64,000 nt of DNA from Uloborus plumipes (lineage: Eukaryota; Arthropoda; Arachnida; Araneae; Uloboridae), in the NCBI GenBank assembly GCA_038373865.1, contig JAXGGA010002850.1, forward strand, positions 49,487 to 113,486, in the 5' to 3' direction. The translations under genes were made by a program, and so were the position numbers. Under the pieces are notes generated by a model. It was not told where the DNA came from, did not search any database, and worked only from the letters and a program-made list of their open reading frames with translations. Shown one piece after another: positions 49,858 through 61,285 of this stretch (within the stretch, counting starts at the first letter, position 1; the number at the start of each line of letters is the position of its first letter).

Positions 49858-50478
49858 TAGGGTGGGGCGAAAAATTTTTTTTTTCAGATCAACTTCTAAT
49901 AGTTGCCAAAAGTTGTCTTTGGTGATAGTTAGCTTTTGTGCAAAATTTGAGAAAAATCGGTTAATATCTTCAGGGGGCGCTGCGATCGCAAAGTTTTATC
50001 ATAGCTTTGTTTTGGTTTTTTTGGTAAAATATGAAAAACAATGCCGTTAGCTAATCTCATTGCATTTTTTACTCGTAAGATATATTCATGAATTCAAAGC
50101 ATATGAAACAAATCACAAAAAATTATTATTTATATTTCAAGCATTTAAAAAGAAACAAAACGTGAAAAAAGGTGATTTTTTTAAAAATATAAATATATCA
50201 TATAAAATAATGTTTGTGAGTCATTTCGAATGCTTTTAATGCATGAAAACATCTTTTGAGTAAAAAAAACGCAAAGAAACTAGCTAAAGGCATTCTTTTG
50301 ATATTTTAACCATAAAATCCATAACAAAGCTATGGTAAAACTTTGCGATCGCAGCGCCCCCTGAAGATATTAACCGATTTTTCTCAAATTTTGCACAAAA
50401 GCTAACTATCACCAAAGACAACTTTTGGCAACTATTAGAAGTTGATCTGAAAAACTTTTTATTTTTCGCCCCATCCTA
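49858..50478. mobile_element. Foldback element with hAT-like ends (621 bp)
   Basis: Ends TAGGGTGGGGCGAAAAA and TAGGATGGGGCGAAAAA (complement), with 8-bp duplications TTGTACAT (49850-49857 and 50479-50486). Inverted arms of about 190 bp are nearly identical, including AGGGGGCGCTGCGATCGCAA (49974-49993) and its complement (50344-50363). The tip matches the 27177-29765 foldback, so both belong to one group. No gene. Confidence 0.85.
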
Positions 50479-50625
50479 TTGTACATTCTAACGAATATGA
50501 GCTTTTGAGCCTTCATACGTATGCAAGAGAAAAGTTTTATTGATAGTTAAAAACATTTTATTTTTCAATAGACGCATAGAGGAACAAAGATTTATGTAAC
50601 AAAGTTTCTTTCTTGGTTCATTATA

Positions 50626-52184
50626 CACTAGGTGGCCAAAAGTATCCGGGGACACTTTCAAAAACTCACATTTTTAAGCATATCTCGAGAAATAAGTGAT
50701 CAATTGTTCTTTAACTTCAGTCAAAATATAGGCTTCACCAAACATTTCCAAATTGAAATTAAATCACTCATGCATTTGGGGGACGACAAAAAGGGGGGTC
50801 GGAAGAAAAACCGCTTTTTGACCATAACTCTTCGAAAATAGCTCGGAATGAGCTTTTAATTTCAGTAATTATTTAGCATACTATGAATAATTACTGTACA
50901 AATTTTTATTAACGTACCACTTATACTTCCGAAAATATGAAACATTTTTTAAAAAACGGCAATTTTGTTTGAAGGGTTTTTGCTCATAACACGCAGAGTT
51001 TTTGATCAAACCTTATCAAAATTTCAGGAAAAATGACAAAATACAAGAGAAAGAACATACTAAAACGGTAAATAAAAATATTAAAAATAAGATGAGACAT
51101 GAACGTTAAAAGGAAATAATTTTTCACGGCGCATGCGCAAACGACAGAAATTTATAACTACAAAAATATTGTACCCTGATTAAAACTGAATCTTATAAAA
51201 AAAGTTCCAGCTGAATATCATGAAAATTGAAAAAGATATCAGCGATCTAGTGAGCTGTATTTCATTCATTCGCAGACAATACATAATGAGTGAGGGACTG
51301 TCCACAAAAAGCTTATTTTAAATTAAAGGTTATTGCGTCATCGTTCAAAACCAACGTTTCAGGGAGTGTTCGGATACTTTTGGCCACCAACGTATAAGGT
51401 CTTTTTGGCGGAATCGACGAAATGTGAATTCTATGCCGAATATAAATTTTCAAACTGTATACAATTTAACATTGAAAAAAATGCTCGATTGTCACCACAC
51501 TATTTGTGGACAACCGAGCGCCATTTATGTATTGTCTGCAAATGAATGAATTACAGCTCACTAGATCGCTGAAATCTTTCTCAATTTTTACGATATTCAA
51601 CTGAAACTTTTTTTATAAGATGCAGTATAAACCATACTACAATATGTTTGTAGTTATAAATTTCTGTCGTTCGCGCATGCGCCGTGAAAAATTATTTCCT
51701 TTTAACGTTCATATCTCATCTTATTTTTAATATTTTTATTTACCGTTTTAGTATGTTCTTTCTCTTGTATTTTAGCATCTTTCCTGAAGTTTTGATAAGG
51801 TTTGATCAAAAACTCTGCATGTTATGCAAAATCCCTTCAAATAAAATTGCCGTTTTTTGAAAAATGTTTCATATCTTCGGAAGTATAAATGGGACGTTCA
51901 TAAAAATTTGTACAGCAATTATACATAGTATACTAATTAATAACTGAAATTTATAGCTTATTCCGAGCTACTTTCGAAGAGTTCTGGTCAAAAAGCGGTT
52001 TTTCTTTCAACCCCCTTCTTGTCGTCCGCCAAACGCAAGGGTAATTTAATTTTAACTTGGAAATGTTCGGTGAAGCCTACATTTTGTATGACTGAAGTTA
52101 AAGAGCAATTGATCACTTATTTCTCGAGCTATATGTAAAAATGTGAATTTTTGAACGTGTCGGGATACTTTTGGCCACCTAGTG
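50626..52184. mobile_element. Foldback element with Tc1-like ends (1559 bp)
   Basis: Starts CACTAGGTGGCCAAAAGTAT and ends with its complement, flanked by TA (50624-50625 and 52185-52186). Arms 50626 to about 51288 and about 51525 to 52184 are reverse complements with modest divergence. The 236-bp centre contains a further copy of the tip (GGATACTTTTGGCCACCA, 51372-51389) followed by AACGTA, so the palindrome may derive from an older, shorter element that was duplicated head to head. No transposase; the plus frames here are shadows. Confidence 0.85.
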
Positions 52185-52186
52185 TA

Positions 52187-53311
52187 TTGTGTTCGATCAA
52201 GGATGTTCAAGTTAAGGCTTGCTTCTGCAAACTAGACACCTTTAAACACACCATTAAGCTATAATACTAAATATTAAAACAGAATGGAACAGGTGAATTT
52301 AGAAATTGAATGACGGTGAGTGTCAAATTTCTTCATTCATTACTAATTCCACTTAACATTTTAAGAACAAACGAAGCCGAAAAGTTAGCGAAAGTTTAAC
52401 GTACCCTATTTCATGAGAACTCATAGCACAGGAGGCAAAATAAAACTTCTTTCTCGACGTAGGGAAGTCTGGAAACAGCACCATTTCACACAAAAAAAAA
52501 CGTTTCAATGTAACTAACTAAAGAATTTAAAGTAATTCCTACCTTTGGAATGGATTTTATTTACCCATAATTAATCCTAACCTCGTTTGAGTGATGAAAC
52601 ATATTTGGCGTCCGTTAGGGTAGAAATGGAAGGTATTGGATGATGAACCAAATGAAGGGGGAGAAGAAATAACCTTACTTGTCCACGATAACTATTAGTT
52701 ATCGTCTTTCGTTTAGTTTTCCACTGGATTTAGCCCCCTCTATCTCGTTTCTTTGACATTTGTAGATTTCCAGAGCTAAATAAAGACATGCTTGGAAAAA
52801 GAAGTGTAAAACACTGTCTTAAAACGATTTTTTCCGAAAAATCTGCTCCGCTTGAAAAATCTAATAAATCCATAAATAAATCCAACCATAATTGAATCAG
52901 CAGTTTGAAGAAGGGAACAAATCCAAAAAGTAGTTTTTTGGGAAAACCAAAAAACACCTTCTAAAATACTGAATTATTATTATTTTATTTTTTTTTTTTT
53001 TTGTAGCATTATTTACCTTTAAAGTAATTGGATGTATTTTACATTTTGAGTTTATCTATTGTATGCAAGGATTTACGGGCCATCAAAGTCGTTGAATTTG
53101 TTCCCTTCTTCAAACTAATGAGATGGTAAATGGATTTTCAAGTAAAACAGCTTACAGGTATGATGTTTGTTTGAAAAAGTCCTTGTTTAATGAAAGATTA
53201 TTGTACAAAATAAAAAAAAAATGATTAGGACAGCAAAATAATCAAAAATATGTTTATTAAATGATAAACATTAGTTACTCCTCACACAGATAACTCCTTA
53301 CACAAGAAGTT
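52187..53311. other. No gene seen; repeated AAGAAGGGAAC blocks
   Basis: CAGTTTGAAGAAGGGAAC occurs at 52903-52920, and the complementary GTTCCCTTCTTCAAACT at 53099-53115. The latter is preceded by CGGGCCATCAAAGTCGTTGA. These blocks also appear beyond the exon at 53312 and may be part of one larger transposon. Confidence 0.5.
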
Positions 53312-54049
53312 TTAATAATCCAACTCATCATCATTTTCATCAGCATTGCCACCAAGAGATGGTCAAGTAAGGACTGTTTCATAGAATGCTTTGTATTGGT
53401 CCGGTATGTATTGAATTATTGTTGCAACATCTTTTATTTTCAATGGATTCATCGGAATTTTGGAGTTAAAAGCTTGATCTGTAGACAAGTGAATGTCACC
53501 AGCATTAGGTTCCTCCAACGTGAAGGAATGTTTGCAGAGGCCGTCGATGAATTGCGCAGCTATAACGTATCCTGAGGGTGAAGAATATTCTAAATGTCTG
53601 AAAGTTGATGCCTTGAAGACCATAGCTTTGTCTGTAGACGTGCACGTTTTTTTTTTTTTTTTTTTTTTTTTTTTGTAGAACTTGAGCCACCAATTTTTGA
53701 AGTTCAAAACAAGTGACCCAGGGACTTGCTCAACAAGGAAACCATCTTTCTTTGCTGTTCGAATGAGATCAATATACTGATCAGGAACATAAATCAGATC
53801 TTGTCTTCTTATGAGCCTTTTGGCCACTACGAAATTCCTATCACATTGGAGGAATGAATGCCCTCTGACAGGGAAGTAATGATGGATTTTTCTGAATCTT
53901 TCAACACAAACCGATGCTAGGAACAATCTCATAGTGATGTTTCGATTTTGCCCACCACATGCATCACTGAATACGTGCAGTTCTTTGATTTCAGGACTAA
54001 TATCAAACTCAAAGTTAGAGCTGCTGGATGACTTATTTGAGAACTTTCA
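53312..54049 (-). pseudogene. Exon of an uncharacterised DUF7869-like protein, with poly-A insertion and premature stop
   Basis: An open frame from a possible splice acceptor (TTTCTTAG, at 54050) runs to a TGA at 53363-53365. Recognisable blocks are LHVFSDACGGQNRNITM, FRKIHHYFPVRGHSFLQCDR and LNFKNWWLKFY. I recall these as typical of uncharacterised arthropod and hydra proteins, often transposon-associated (DUF7869); the function is unknown. The frame then has nine lysines from a run of 28 A (53647-53674 as T), and continues to Tyr-rich and acidic ends. After the TGA the same frame stays open for 16 codons with acidic, terminus-like composition to TAA at 53312-53314, so the stop looks recent. 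The first in-frame ATG is 53932. The 5' part of the gene was not found. Confidence 0.55.
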
Positions 54050-55620
54050 CTAAGAAATTTCAAAATTGATTTTTTTATCAAAACTAAGGTAGGTTATGAT
54101 AGAATTTGTTATCCAACCGAGTGATAAAGATTCACGGCAACAGTGTTGCTCCCTAGCCATATGTTTGCGTAATTAGTTGAAAAAAGGGAACAAAGACCGG
54201 ACCTTTCTTACAACTCACATAGATTTCAATACTGCGTCAATCAATGTTGGAGGTTGGTTTTTGTTCTTCTCTTCTCACTAACATGTGTATCCACAGTAGG
54301 AAATATACAATCACGAAAAAACCCAATTTTGAAATTTTGGTCTTCGTTCCCTTCTTCAAACTGCCGATTCAATTTTCATTTGCCACTACGCACTTTTCTT
54401 CGTACTTCGGCTCGATGGTCGTTATTGCCACTACGTACTGCTTCCAAACTTTAAAAGGGGGAGGGGGGATTCAAGTAATTAATGTGTGTGCAACGCAAAA
54501 TATCAATCGTTCCTTTTATTCCGGAATGAAACTTTCTAATAATGTACGAGATGAATCCAAATGAGTTTTAGACTTTTTCAAACATAGCCTGTTTGAAAAG
54601 GCAAACTAATCATTGAACATATAAAAAATATTTTACTCGATATTTTCTGCAATTTTAGAGTGTTTCCAAATAGTCTGTCTCTCAAGAAACTAGTGTTACA
54701 TATAATGTTACCTACAAGGCGTAAATGCTAACTAATCACACAGCTGATCTTGAGAACGCCTTAAGACAATCCGTTTCTATTATTGGCAAGAAAGAGATAT
54801 TCTGGTAAAAATAGGCGTACATTTAATAGATATAAACGAGCTACTTCGTAGTTTAAATATGGTTTCATAGCATTGCATCCAAATACATCATATTTGTATA
54901 AAGTTAGAAATTAGTGATTTCGTCGATGACACTATATTTTATCAACCCCTTAAGTGCTGTGCACTTAATTCAAATTTATACATACCTCAAGGCTGAGAAA
55001 TATTCTACGTAACTGATGGTTCTAACTACCGACGATCATAAACGTCAACACTAATTACAGATACTCCAACCCTTAAGATATGCTTCAAGATATACATTAA
55101 AGCACACAAATTATATCACTGGATTTTATTCGACCTGACGATTTAATGTTCTTGCTTTAGCGTTTACCAAAATATTGCAATAAAAATAGTGCCCAAATAC
55201 GCGAATTGTCTAAGAAAGCTTACTTCTTAAATTGCATGAAGCTATAAGAACTTTCATTTTTAATAGAAAAGCTAAAATTACGTCATTCTATTTATATGTG
55301 AATAAATACCTCAACCGGCTTTTGTATAAAAGTCTGAATCACCCTGAGTGCAAACTATCTGTTATAATCTATTAATTTAAAAAAAGGTAGAAGCAAGGTA
55401 AGCAAAAGGGGTGTAGCAAGTAAGATAAAGCAAAATAACATAGCACCCTTTTCCTTCGCGCGCCACAGGTTACGCCACTAGTTCTTATGTTTTAAGTAAA
55501 GTCTACTTTAATCTATCCTACACCTTAAAAAGATGTAGCACTTTTACACCTCAGTTTTAATGGTTTTAGTTTTGATTAATGCATGCTAAGTATGTAGGAT
55601 TATTTCAAATGGACTTGCTC
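54050..55620. other. No gene seen; old dispersed repeat copy 2
   Basis: GTTCCCTTCTTCAAACTG recurs at 54346-54363 next to CGATTCAATTTTCA, complementary to 52888-52920. 54945-55230 is the diverged partner of 20985-21340. Frames at 54244-54564 have no domain. Confidence 0.5.
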
Positions 55621-55640
55621 GACACAGTAACCATTAGCAA

Positions 55641-56255
55641 TTAGGCAAACAAATGGTAAACAGCAAATACAGTTTTTTGTGACAATATTTTTCCAGATTT
55701 TTCAATTTTACAATTATCGGTCCACACGATAACTATATCTCCAACTTTTAAAACTGGAGAGTTTCTCTTATTAGCAATCTGATGTCGCAACTGGCCGAGA
55801 TATTCCGTTCGAAATCTCGAACGGAGATCTTTGCGAATTTTCTGAACATACGCATGACGTTTATTTAACTTCTGATGATCCAGGGTATCCAAGTCGGGAA
55901 CGTCTATCTCTCGGATCTCTTGCAAAAACATAGCAGGAGTAATCGGAGTAAGATCTTCAATGTCATCAGTAACGTACGTCAGCGGTCGGGAATTTACAAT
56001 GCTCTCACAGTCGCAGAGTACAGTTGACATTTCTTCGTAATTCAATGCTGTTCTACCTAGAATTTTTCTTAATATTCTTTTCAACATTCCCACTATTCTT
56101 TCCCAAAAACCTCCCCACCAGGGAGCAGACGGGGGGATGAAAATCCAGGTAATAGAAGAAGCAGTCGTTTGATCTTGAACATTCTTCCAATCAATTTTAC
56201 TCAATAGATTTTTCGCACCGACAAAATTTTTCCCGTTATCAGAGTAGATAATCTA
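55641..56255 (-). pseudogene. Integrase C-terminal half (after an in-frame TAG)
   Basis: The pol frame continues directly past a TAG at 56253-56255, without frame change. It contains the second catalytic aspartate (SDNGKNF) and the glutamate (WGGFWERIVG), followed by the RPLTY and ITPAMFL blocks typical of BEL/Pao integrases. It ends with GDIVIVWTDN and then unrelated residues to a stop at 55641. The first methionine after the stop is at 56204. Only a single base change separates this from the upstream pol frame, so the stop may be recent. Confidence 0.85.
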
Positions 56256-58862
56256 CGGCCTGCCTCTTCTCGCAATGAATCTTCTCAATCCCAAAAGAAA
56301 ATTATCGGTAGACACCGCGGTGAGCATTTCACAATGGACGGCTCTGAAAATAGCACAAGTAAAAATTAAAATCCAAACTTTTGAGCTATCCTTGAGGATT
56401 AAGGGTCCAGCCAGATCCGTTCCAATAACGTCAAAAATGGACGCATCTTTCACGCGATCCTCTGGTAAAAGGCCTTCCTGAACCTCAGGGGGTTTAGAAT
56501 GAAACCGTCGGCATACCGTACAAGACTTGATTGCCTTTTTTATCGTCTTCCGACTCTTCAAAATCCAATATTTTTCTCGGAGTGCAGTCATAAGTAATTG
56601 TACACCACCATGCCCTAATTCCTGATGTTTCCATCGGATGAGACTATGGACAACCGAATGATCAGAGGGAAGTACGATTGGCAGTCGAAAATTCTTGTCG
56701 TCATCTCTAAAAAAGATCTTCGTTTTCACTCTAATTAATGCATCTTCACCTATTATTGTATTGATAGATTTTAATCGCTCGTCAGGATTCGTACCAAACA
56801 CTTCTACTTGAACTTGCTTCAAAATAACTTGCTCGGCTTTCAAAAGTTCTTTACTGTCAAGACCACCGAAACTTCTATCCTTAGCGAGTTTTTTACAATT
56901 TTCTATGAATCTGTAGATCCACGCGGTGATTCTTAATATTTTGACATAAGAAGAATATCTGTGAAAATATTTTCCCGGATCTTCAGAGTTAGTCGCCGTG
57001 ATTATTACTTTCTTCTTTTCCGCGTTTACTACTTCCATATCCGGCGGAAATTCCCCTTTTGGCCAACCTTCAGCAGATTTATGCAACCAGTCTGGCCCGT
57101 GCAGCCATGATGTATGCAACAATTTTTCTACGGTACAACCTCGGGACGGAATATCGGCTACATTCATTACACCAGGGACGAAACCCCACTGCTCGATTTT
57201 TGTTAATCTTCTTATTTCTTGGACGCGATTTTCTACGAATGTTGCCCACGGACCCTCCCTTTTTATCCAAAAGAGAACATCCATCGAATCTGTCCAATAG
57301 TAAGTTTTCATGGCTTCGATCTGTAAATCACATGATATGGAATTAGCTAGTCTGGCTCCGATTGAACAAGCTAATAGTTCAAGACGCGGTATTGTTACCG
57401 TTTTCAACGGGGAAACTCGTGCTCTAGCGGCTACTAATTGACAAGTTACCGGGGATCCGATGTGTTCCACTCTAAGATATATGCAAGTAGCATACGATGT
57501 TTGACATGCATCACAAAAAACATGTAAAGATATATCTTTATGCTTCAATGGAACGTTAGATAAGCGACGCGGAATTTTCAGATTTTTCAGCCTCTCAATT
57601 TCATTTTTCCACTTTTCAAAGCGCTTCACTAGTTGTTCGGGAAGTTGAGAATCCCATGACGCTTTAATCCTCCAGCATTCTTGTAAAATAATTTTAGGGA
57701 TCAGAGTTATTGGACAAGTAAAACCGATCGGATCAAAAATTTGATGAGCAGCTGACAAGATCTTTCTTTTCGTGACCGGTCCATCAATCGTTATTTCTTT
57801 GAAATCGCATGATAACGTGTCTTCTTCAGTATTCCATAAGAGACCTAAAACAGACACTCGTTCTGTTTTCTCAAAGTTAGCATTCTCTGGAATAAATGCA
57901 TTACTCTGCCAGCCTCTTAGATCAAATTTTGCGGATGACAGAAGCTTACACGATTGTTGACGGAAATTTTCTAATTCGTCAATGCTATCTACACTGGCTA
58001 CACAATTATCCACGTAGAAAGAATCTCTTAGTTTTCGCGCGATTTCCTTAAGTTCGTCTGGGGCTTGATCGAGATGGTAAGTAAGGGTACCGGCCAACAG
58101 AAAAGGGCTACAAGTTACGCCAAAAACGACCCTAGAGTGGCGATAAATTACTGTCTTTTCTGGATCACCTTCCACCCACCACAAGAAACGCAAAAACTCC
58201 CGATCAGCTGGTCGCAATGCTATTTGAAGAAATGCTCTACGAATGTCCGCAACTACTCCAAACGCTCCGACTCTAAACCGGTTCAAGATAGTGGGGATCA
58301 ACTCTATCAAGTTAGGCCCTTTCTCAAGACAATCATTTAAAGAAAACCCTGATGGTAAATGTGCTGACCCGTCAAAAACTGGACGCACTCTCGTACTAAC
58401 CGAACTTTCTTTAATTACTGCTCTGTGTGGGAGGTAATGCGAGGAGGTTTTAACATTATTTTCAGAGACCAAAACCCTCTCTATAATTCCCTCTGTTTCC
58501 CATTCACAAAAAACAGTTTCATACTCTCCTAAGTTACCTGCAGATTTGAGATTTCTTACAGTACTTTTCAAACGCTTTTCCGCTAAATTTTTATGATCAT
58601 TTAGCGATCGGGGATCTCTTACCCATGGTAAAGAAACAATATATCTCCCGTCATCTTGCCTATCGATTGTATCTTTGAAATGCTTAAACGCTAATTCTTG
58701 GGATTCCCGTTTACTTATTTTCTCACCGGGATCCAGAATTCCCAAAGAATCCAAATTCCACAAATCATTTATTTTAGCGTCATTAACATGAAGAGACAAC
58801 GATAACAGCGATTTATCTATTTTAGCTCGCTTTGAATCTTTCCCTGTGAGTGTCCATCCCAA
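56253..58862 (-). pseudogene. BEL/Pao pol: reverse transcriptase, RNase H, integrase N-terminal part
   Basis: An 869-codon frame. Reverse transcriptase motifs include VVADIRRAFLQI and FYVDN (YVDN where YVDD is more usual, a variant I recall in some Pao elements). RNase H shows HVFCDAC, PRLELLA and YWTDS. The integrase begins with an HHCC zinc finger (RWKHQELGHGG, then CTVC) and the first catalytic D (GTDLAGP), then hits the in-frame TAG. The frame is open upstream of 58862 through FPNGLVAVKT, overlapping the end of gag, which indicates that gag and pol were once one frame or are joined by a shift. No ATG exists at 58862, so independent initiation there is unlikely. Confidence 0.88.
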
Positions 58863-58879
58863 TCTAGTTTTAACAGCAA

Positions 58880-60757
58880 CTAAACCATTCGGAAATGTTT
58901 GATTCCATTTGTATATATTTTATCTGCAATATCCGCCCCCAACAACATGTGTATTTCATTATTATTCTCCTCATACAAACATGTTTTACCCATGGACGAT
59001 ATATCGCTTAAAAATATACCAGCCCGTTTTAAGGCTTTAACACATTGGACTGTTGTAGCCTTCGGTATAAATGCACAAATTTTCTTCTGACCCATAACAT
59101 CAATTTTAAAACTATGCTTCCGATCAATACTGCTCAACTGCACAGAATAACAATTATGCCTTTCAATAGTTTCTACCCCTCCAAAAAGTCCATGCTTAAC
59201 AATTTCAGTTCCCGAACTCTTTAACCCCATTTTATCAGCAGCAAATTCCGAAATGTAACTTTTTTGTGACCCTCCATCTACAATTATTCGCAACAAGTGC
59301 TCTAAACCCTGATTCTGAATACGCACAACCAAAGTTTGCAAATAAACCTCATTCGATGACGATTGGTTTGCGAGAACGGAACTTTCAGAAAGAACATTTT
59401 TATCATCAGTAGGTTTCAGCTTGTATTTAGCGAAACACATTAAAGACGAGTGTTTTCCCGCGCAATGCTTACATTTTACGTTTGCTTTGCAAAACCGAGA
59501 TATATGCTTCTTAATTTCCAAACACTTGAAACACGCACCTTTTTTCATCAGAATATATTTTCTTTCATCTAGCGATAAATTACTAGCGGACGCACATTCA
59601 GAACTAATGTGAGAAAATGAATCACAAAACACGCATTTAAATTTCTTAGGTTTTTCTACCTCATCGGTTGAAATTAATTCAGAAGCGCTAGCGATTGGTT
59701 TCTTATTTTTCCTCGATTCATTTCTTACACGATTTTCGCAGTTATTTTGTTTACGGGGTGAGGGAAACTCCTCGGGGGAAATTTGACTGATATTCACAGA
59801 CATAATATGCATTGCTCTTTCTCGCGACATCAAAGATTTTAACAGAAAATCTAATAATTTTGTTAAATTAGAATGAGTATTATTTTCTAATTTACTATAC
59901 TCTAAAACTAAATCCGCGGGAAGGACTTTCAACAACATTGGGCACAATACACTAGCATAATTTTCCGAGTTCAAACCTAACGCTTCTAAACACCGTATTT
60001 GTGTTGTACAATTGTCATAAAATTTCCTAAAGGCGCGAACATCATTCGAGTCTCTAAGAGGCTGCATATTAATGACATTATTCATATGAGCACTAATTAG
60101 TAAGTCAGTATCAGCATATCTGTCCTTTAATGCTTTTATTGCATTATCATAATTCTCAGCTGTAAGTGGAAAACTCTCAACCGTGTTCATAGCAGTTCCA
60201 CCTAGATAAGCCCTTAAGTAGTTAAACTTGTCCACTTTATCCAGAAATTCATTCTTATGTATGGCAGATTCAAAACTGTTCCAGAATGTTAACCAATGGC
60301 TCACATCTCCATAAAATTTCGCAATAGTCAATTTCGGAAGTTTAACTCGCACAGGATCACGAAAGGCTGTTTCAACGCGACTTGGAATTCTGCTACTGTC
60401 TACTTCTGTAGAATTCCGATTCAATTCGTGGATTCGTTTTGCAGCTCTAAATTTGCACACAGTTACTTTTTCGCGGTACTCTTCCGTACTGTTTATTTCC
60501 TTTTCAAGCTCGTTGGTTTCAAAATGAGCTTCCAATTCGTTATCTACAGAGCTTAACATTTCAAATTTGAGGTTCAAAATTTCTAAATATTCTTCCAAAA
60601 GGTCCAAATTTACTTCGCTGTTTGCCAATTCGTTTCCAATTTTAGTAATTGCTTTTGTAACCGCAGTTCGCATAATAGTCCGCTTTTTCTTTAATTTATC
60701 TAACATTCTTGCAGATATTTCTAACGAACCATTCTCATTTTCTTGCGACATTTTCAA
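58880..60757 (-). pseudogene. BEL/Pao gag and protease
   Basis: A 625-codon frame from ATG 60757. Its N-terminal third is helical and charged, then comes the DUF1759-type capsid region (KLPKLTIAKFYGD through about LLKVLPADLV). Three zinc knuckles follow: CVFCDSFSHISSEC, CFKCLEIKKHISRFC and CKHCAGKHSSLMC (C-x2-C-x3-5-H-x4-C). The DUF1758-type aspartic protease comes next (VDGGSQKSYIS, with DGG where DSG or DTG is usual). The frame closes 9 codons after the point where the pol frame becomes homologous. One missing base in an A-run (about 58893) explains the shift. It lies about 40 bases downstream of the primer-binding site. Confidence 0.87.
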
Positions 60758-60799
60758 TAAAGCAGTTTACTTTAAATTCACACAAAACAATTTCACTGC

Positions 60800-60818
60800 A
60801 ATCCCGGCAGGGATGCCA
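60800..60818 (-). other. Primer-binding site of the BEL/Pao element
   Basis: Directly after the LTR, the minus strand reads TGGCATCCCTGCCGGGATT. Its complement ends in CCA with a plausible acceptor stem and T-arm (AATCCCGGCAGGGATGCCA), as expected for a tRNA 3' end that primes reverse transcription. I could not name the tRNA. Confidence 0.7.
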
Positions 60819-61208
60819 TGTTGCGCGACGAAACAAGGTTCATTTCAAATCTAATGAATTGCTTACCCAATTTTTGTTGACGTCGCTTCCAAAGGTTCCG
60901 GGTGCCTTGAAATTGTATTAACTACGTGAGGTCTGAAGCAAACAGTCGAAACTCGGTTTAAACTTGAAGATTATTTATTGCAAATAAGAACTACGAACAG
61001 AATTAGTAGATGAACTTCAACATGTTAAGAAGGAACAAAATGAATATAACAAGATAACATTCTTTAGCGCGGTCAAGCTCCGCGCGCCTGGTGCAAGCTA
61101 CTACATTTGAATCACGGTTGCAACTGATACTGACGCGTCGACGTCAGTCCTACGGTTTTATCGAGAGTTAGTAGTGTCTTCACTTCTGCTCGGTGGGCAT
61201 TTTTCACA
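60819..61208 (-). repeat. 5' LTR of the BEL/Pao element
   Basis: The inner boundary is firm (ends CAACA just before the primer-binding site). The outer boundary is the first TGT that fits (TGTGAAAAATGCC at 61208, minus strand), giving 390 bp with TGT...ACA ends, but no second LTR is available to confirm it. It contains AATAAA (60970-60975, minus strand), a possible polyadenylation signal. The GC-rich block CCGCGCTAAAG/GCGCGCGGAGC lies at 61057-61090. Confidence 0.6.
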
Positions 61209-61218
61209 AATATATTCA

Positions 61219-61285
61219 TTCCGCGGGATTCGAACGCGGGTCCCTTGCGACTCCAGCCGGACACGCTAACCACTATACCTACTTA
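61219..61285 (-). repeat. tRNA-like sequence next to the LTR
   Basis: The minus strand has TATAGTGGTTAGCG (A-box-like) and CGTTCGAATCC (B-box-like) at tRNA spacing, but the arms do not pair well and no anticodon stem forms. Probably the head of a decayed SINE or tRNA pseudogene, not a working tRNA. The LTR starts about 10 bases downstream. Confidence 0.55.

Larger units (their letters stand above)
55641..61208 (-). mobile_element. BEL/Pao LTR retrotransposon, 5' LTR plus gag-pol, 3' truncated
   Basis: On the minus strand the order is LTR (60819-61208), primer-binding site (60800-60818), gag with zinc knuckles, aspartic protease, reverse transcriptase, RNase H and integrase: the BEL/Pao order. 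Pol loses similarity to integrase C-termini at about 55700, and no sequence like the LTR occurs between 55000 and 55700, so the 3' end and 3' LTR are missing. Known lesions are a one-base loss between protease and reverse transcriptase, an in-frame TAG inside the integrase core, and the truncation. It cannot be autonomous. Confidence 0.85.

Noticed and set aside
56275..60921. Plus-strand frames up to 100 codons over the BEL/Pao element
   Set aside because: Antisense to recognisable gag and pol; no domain of their own.
61219..61285. Functional tRNA gene
   Set aside because: A- and B-box-like parts exist, but the acceptor, anticodon and T-arm stems do not pair properly.
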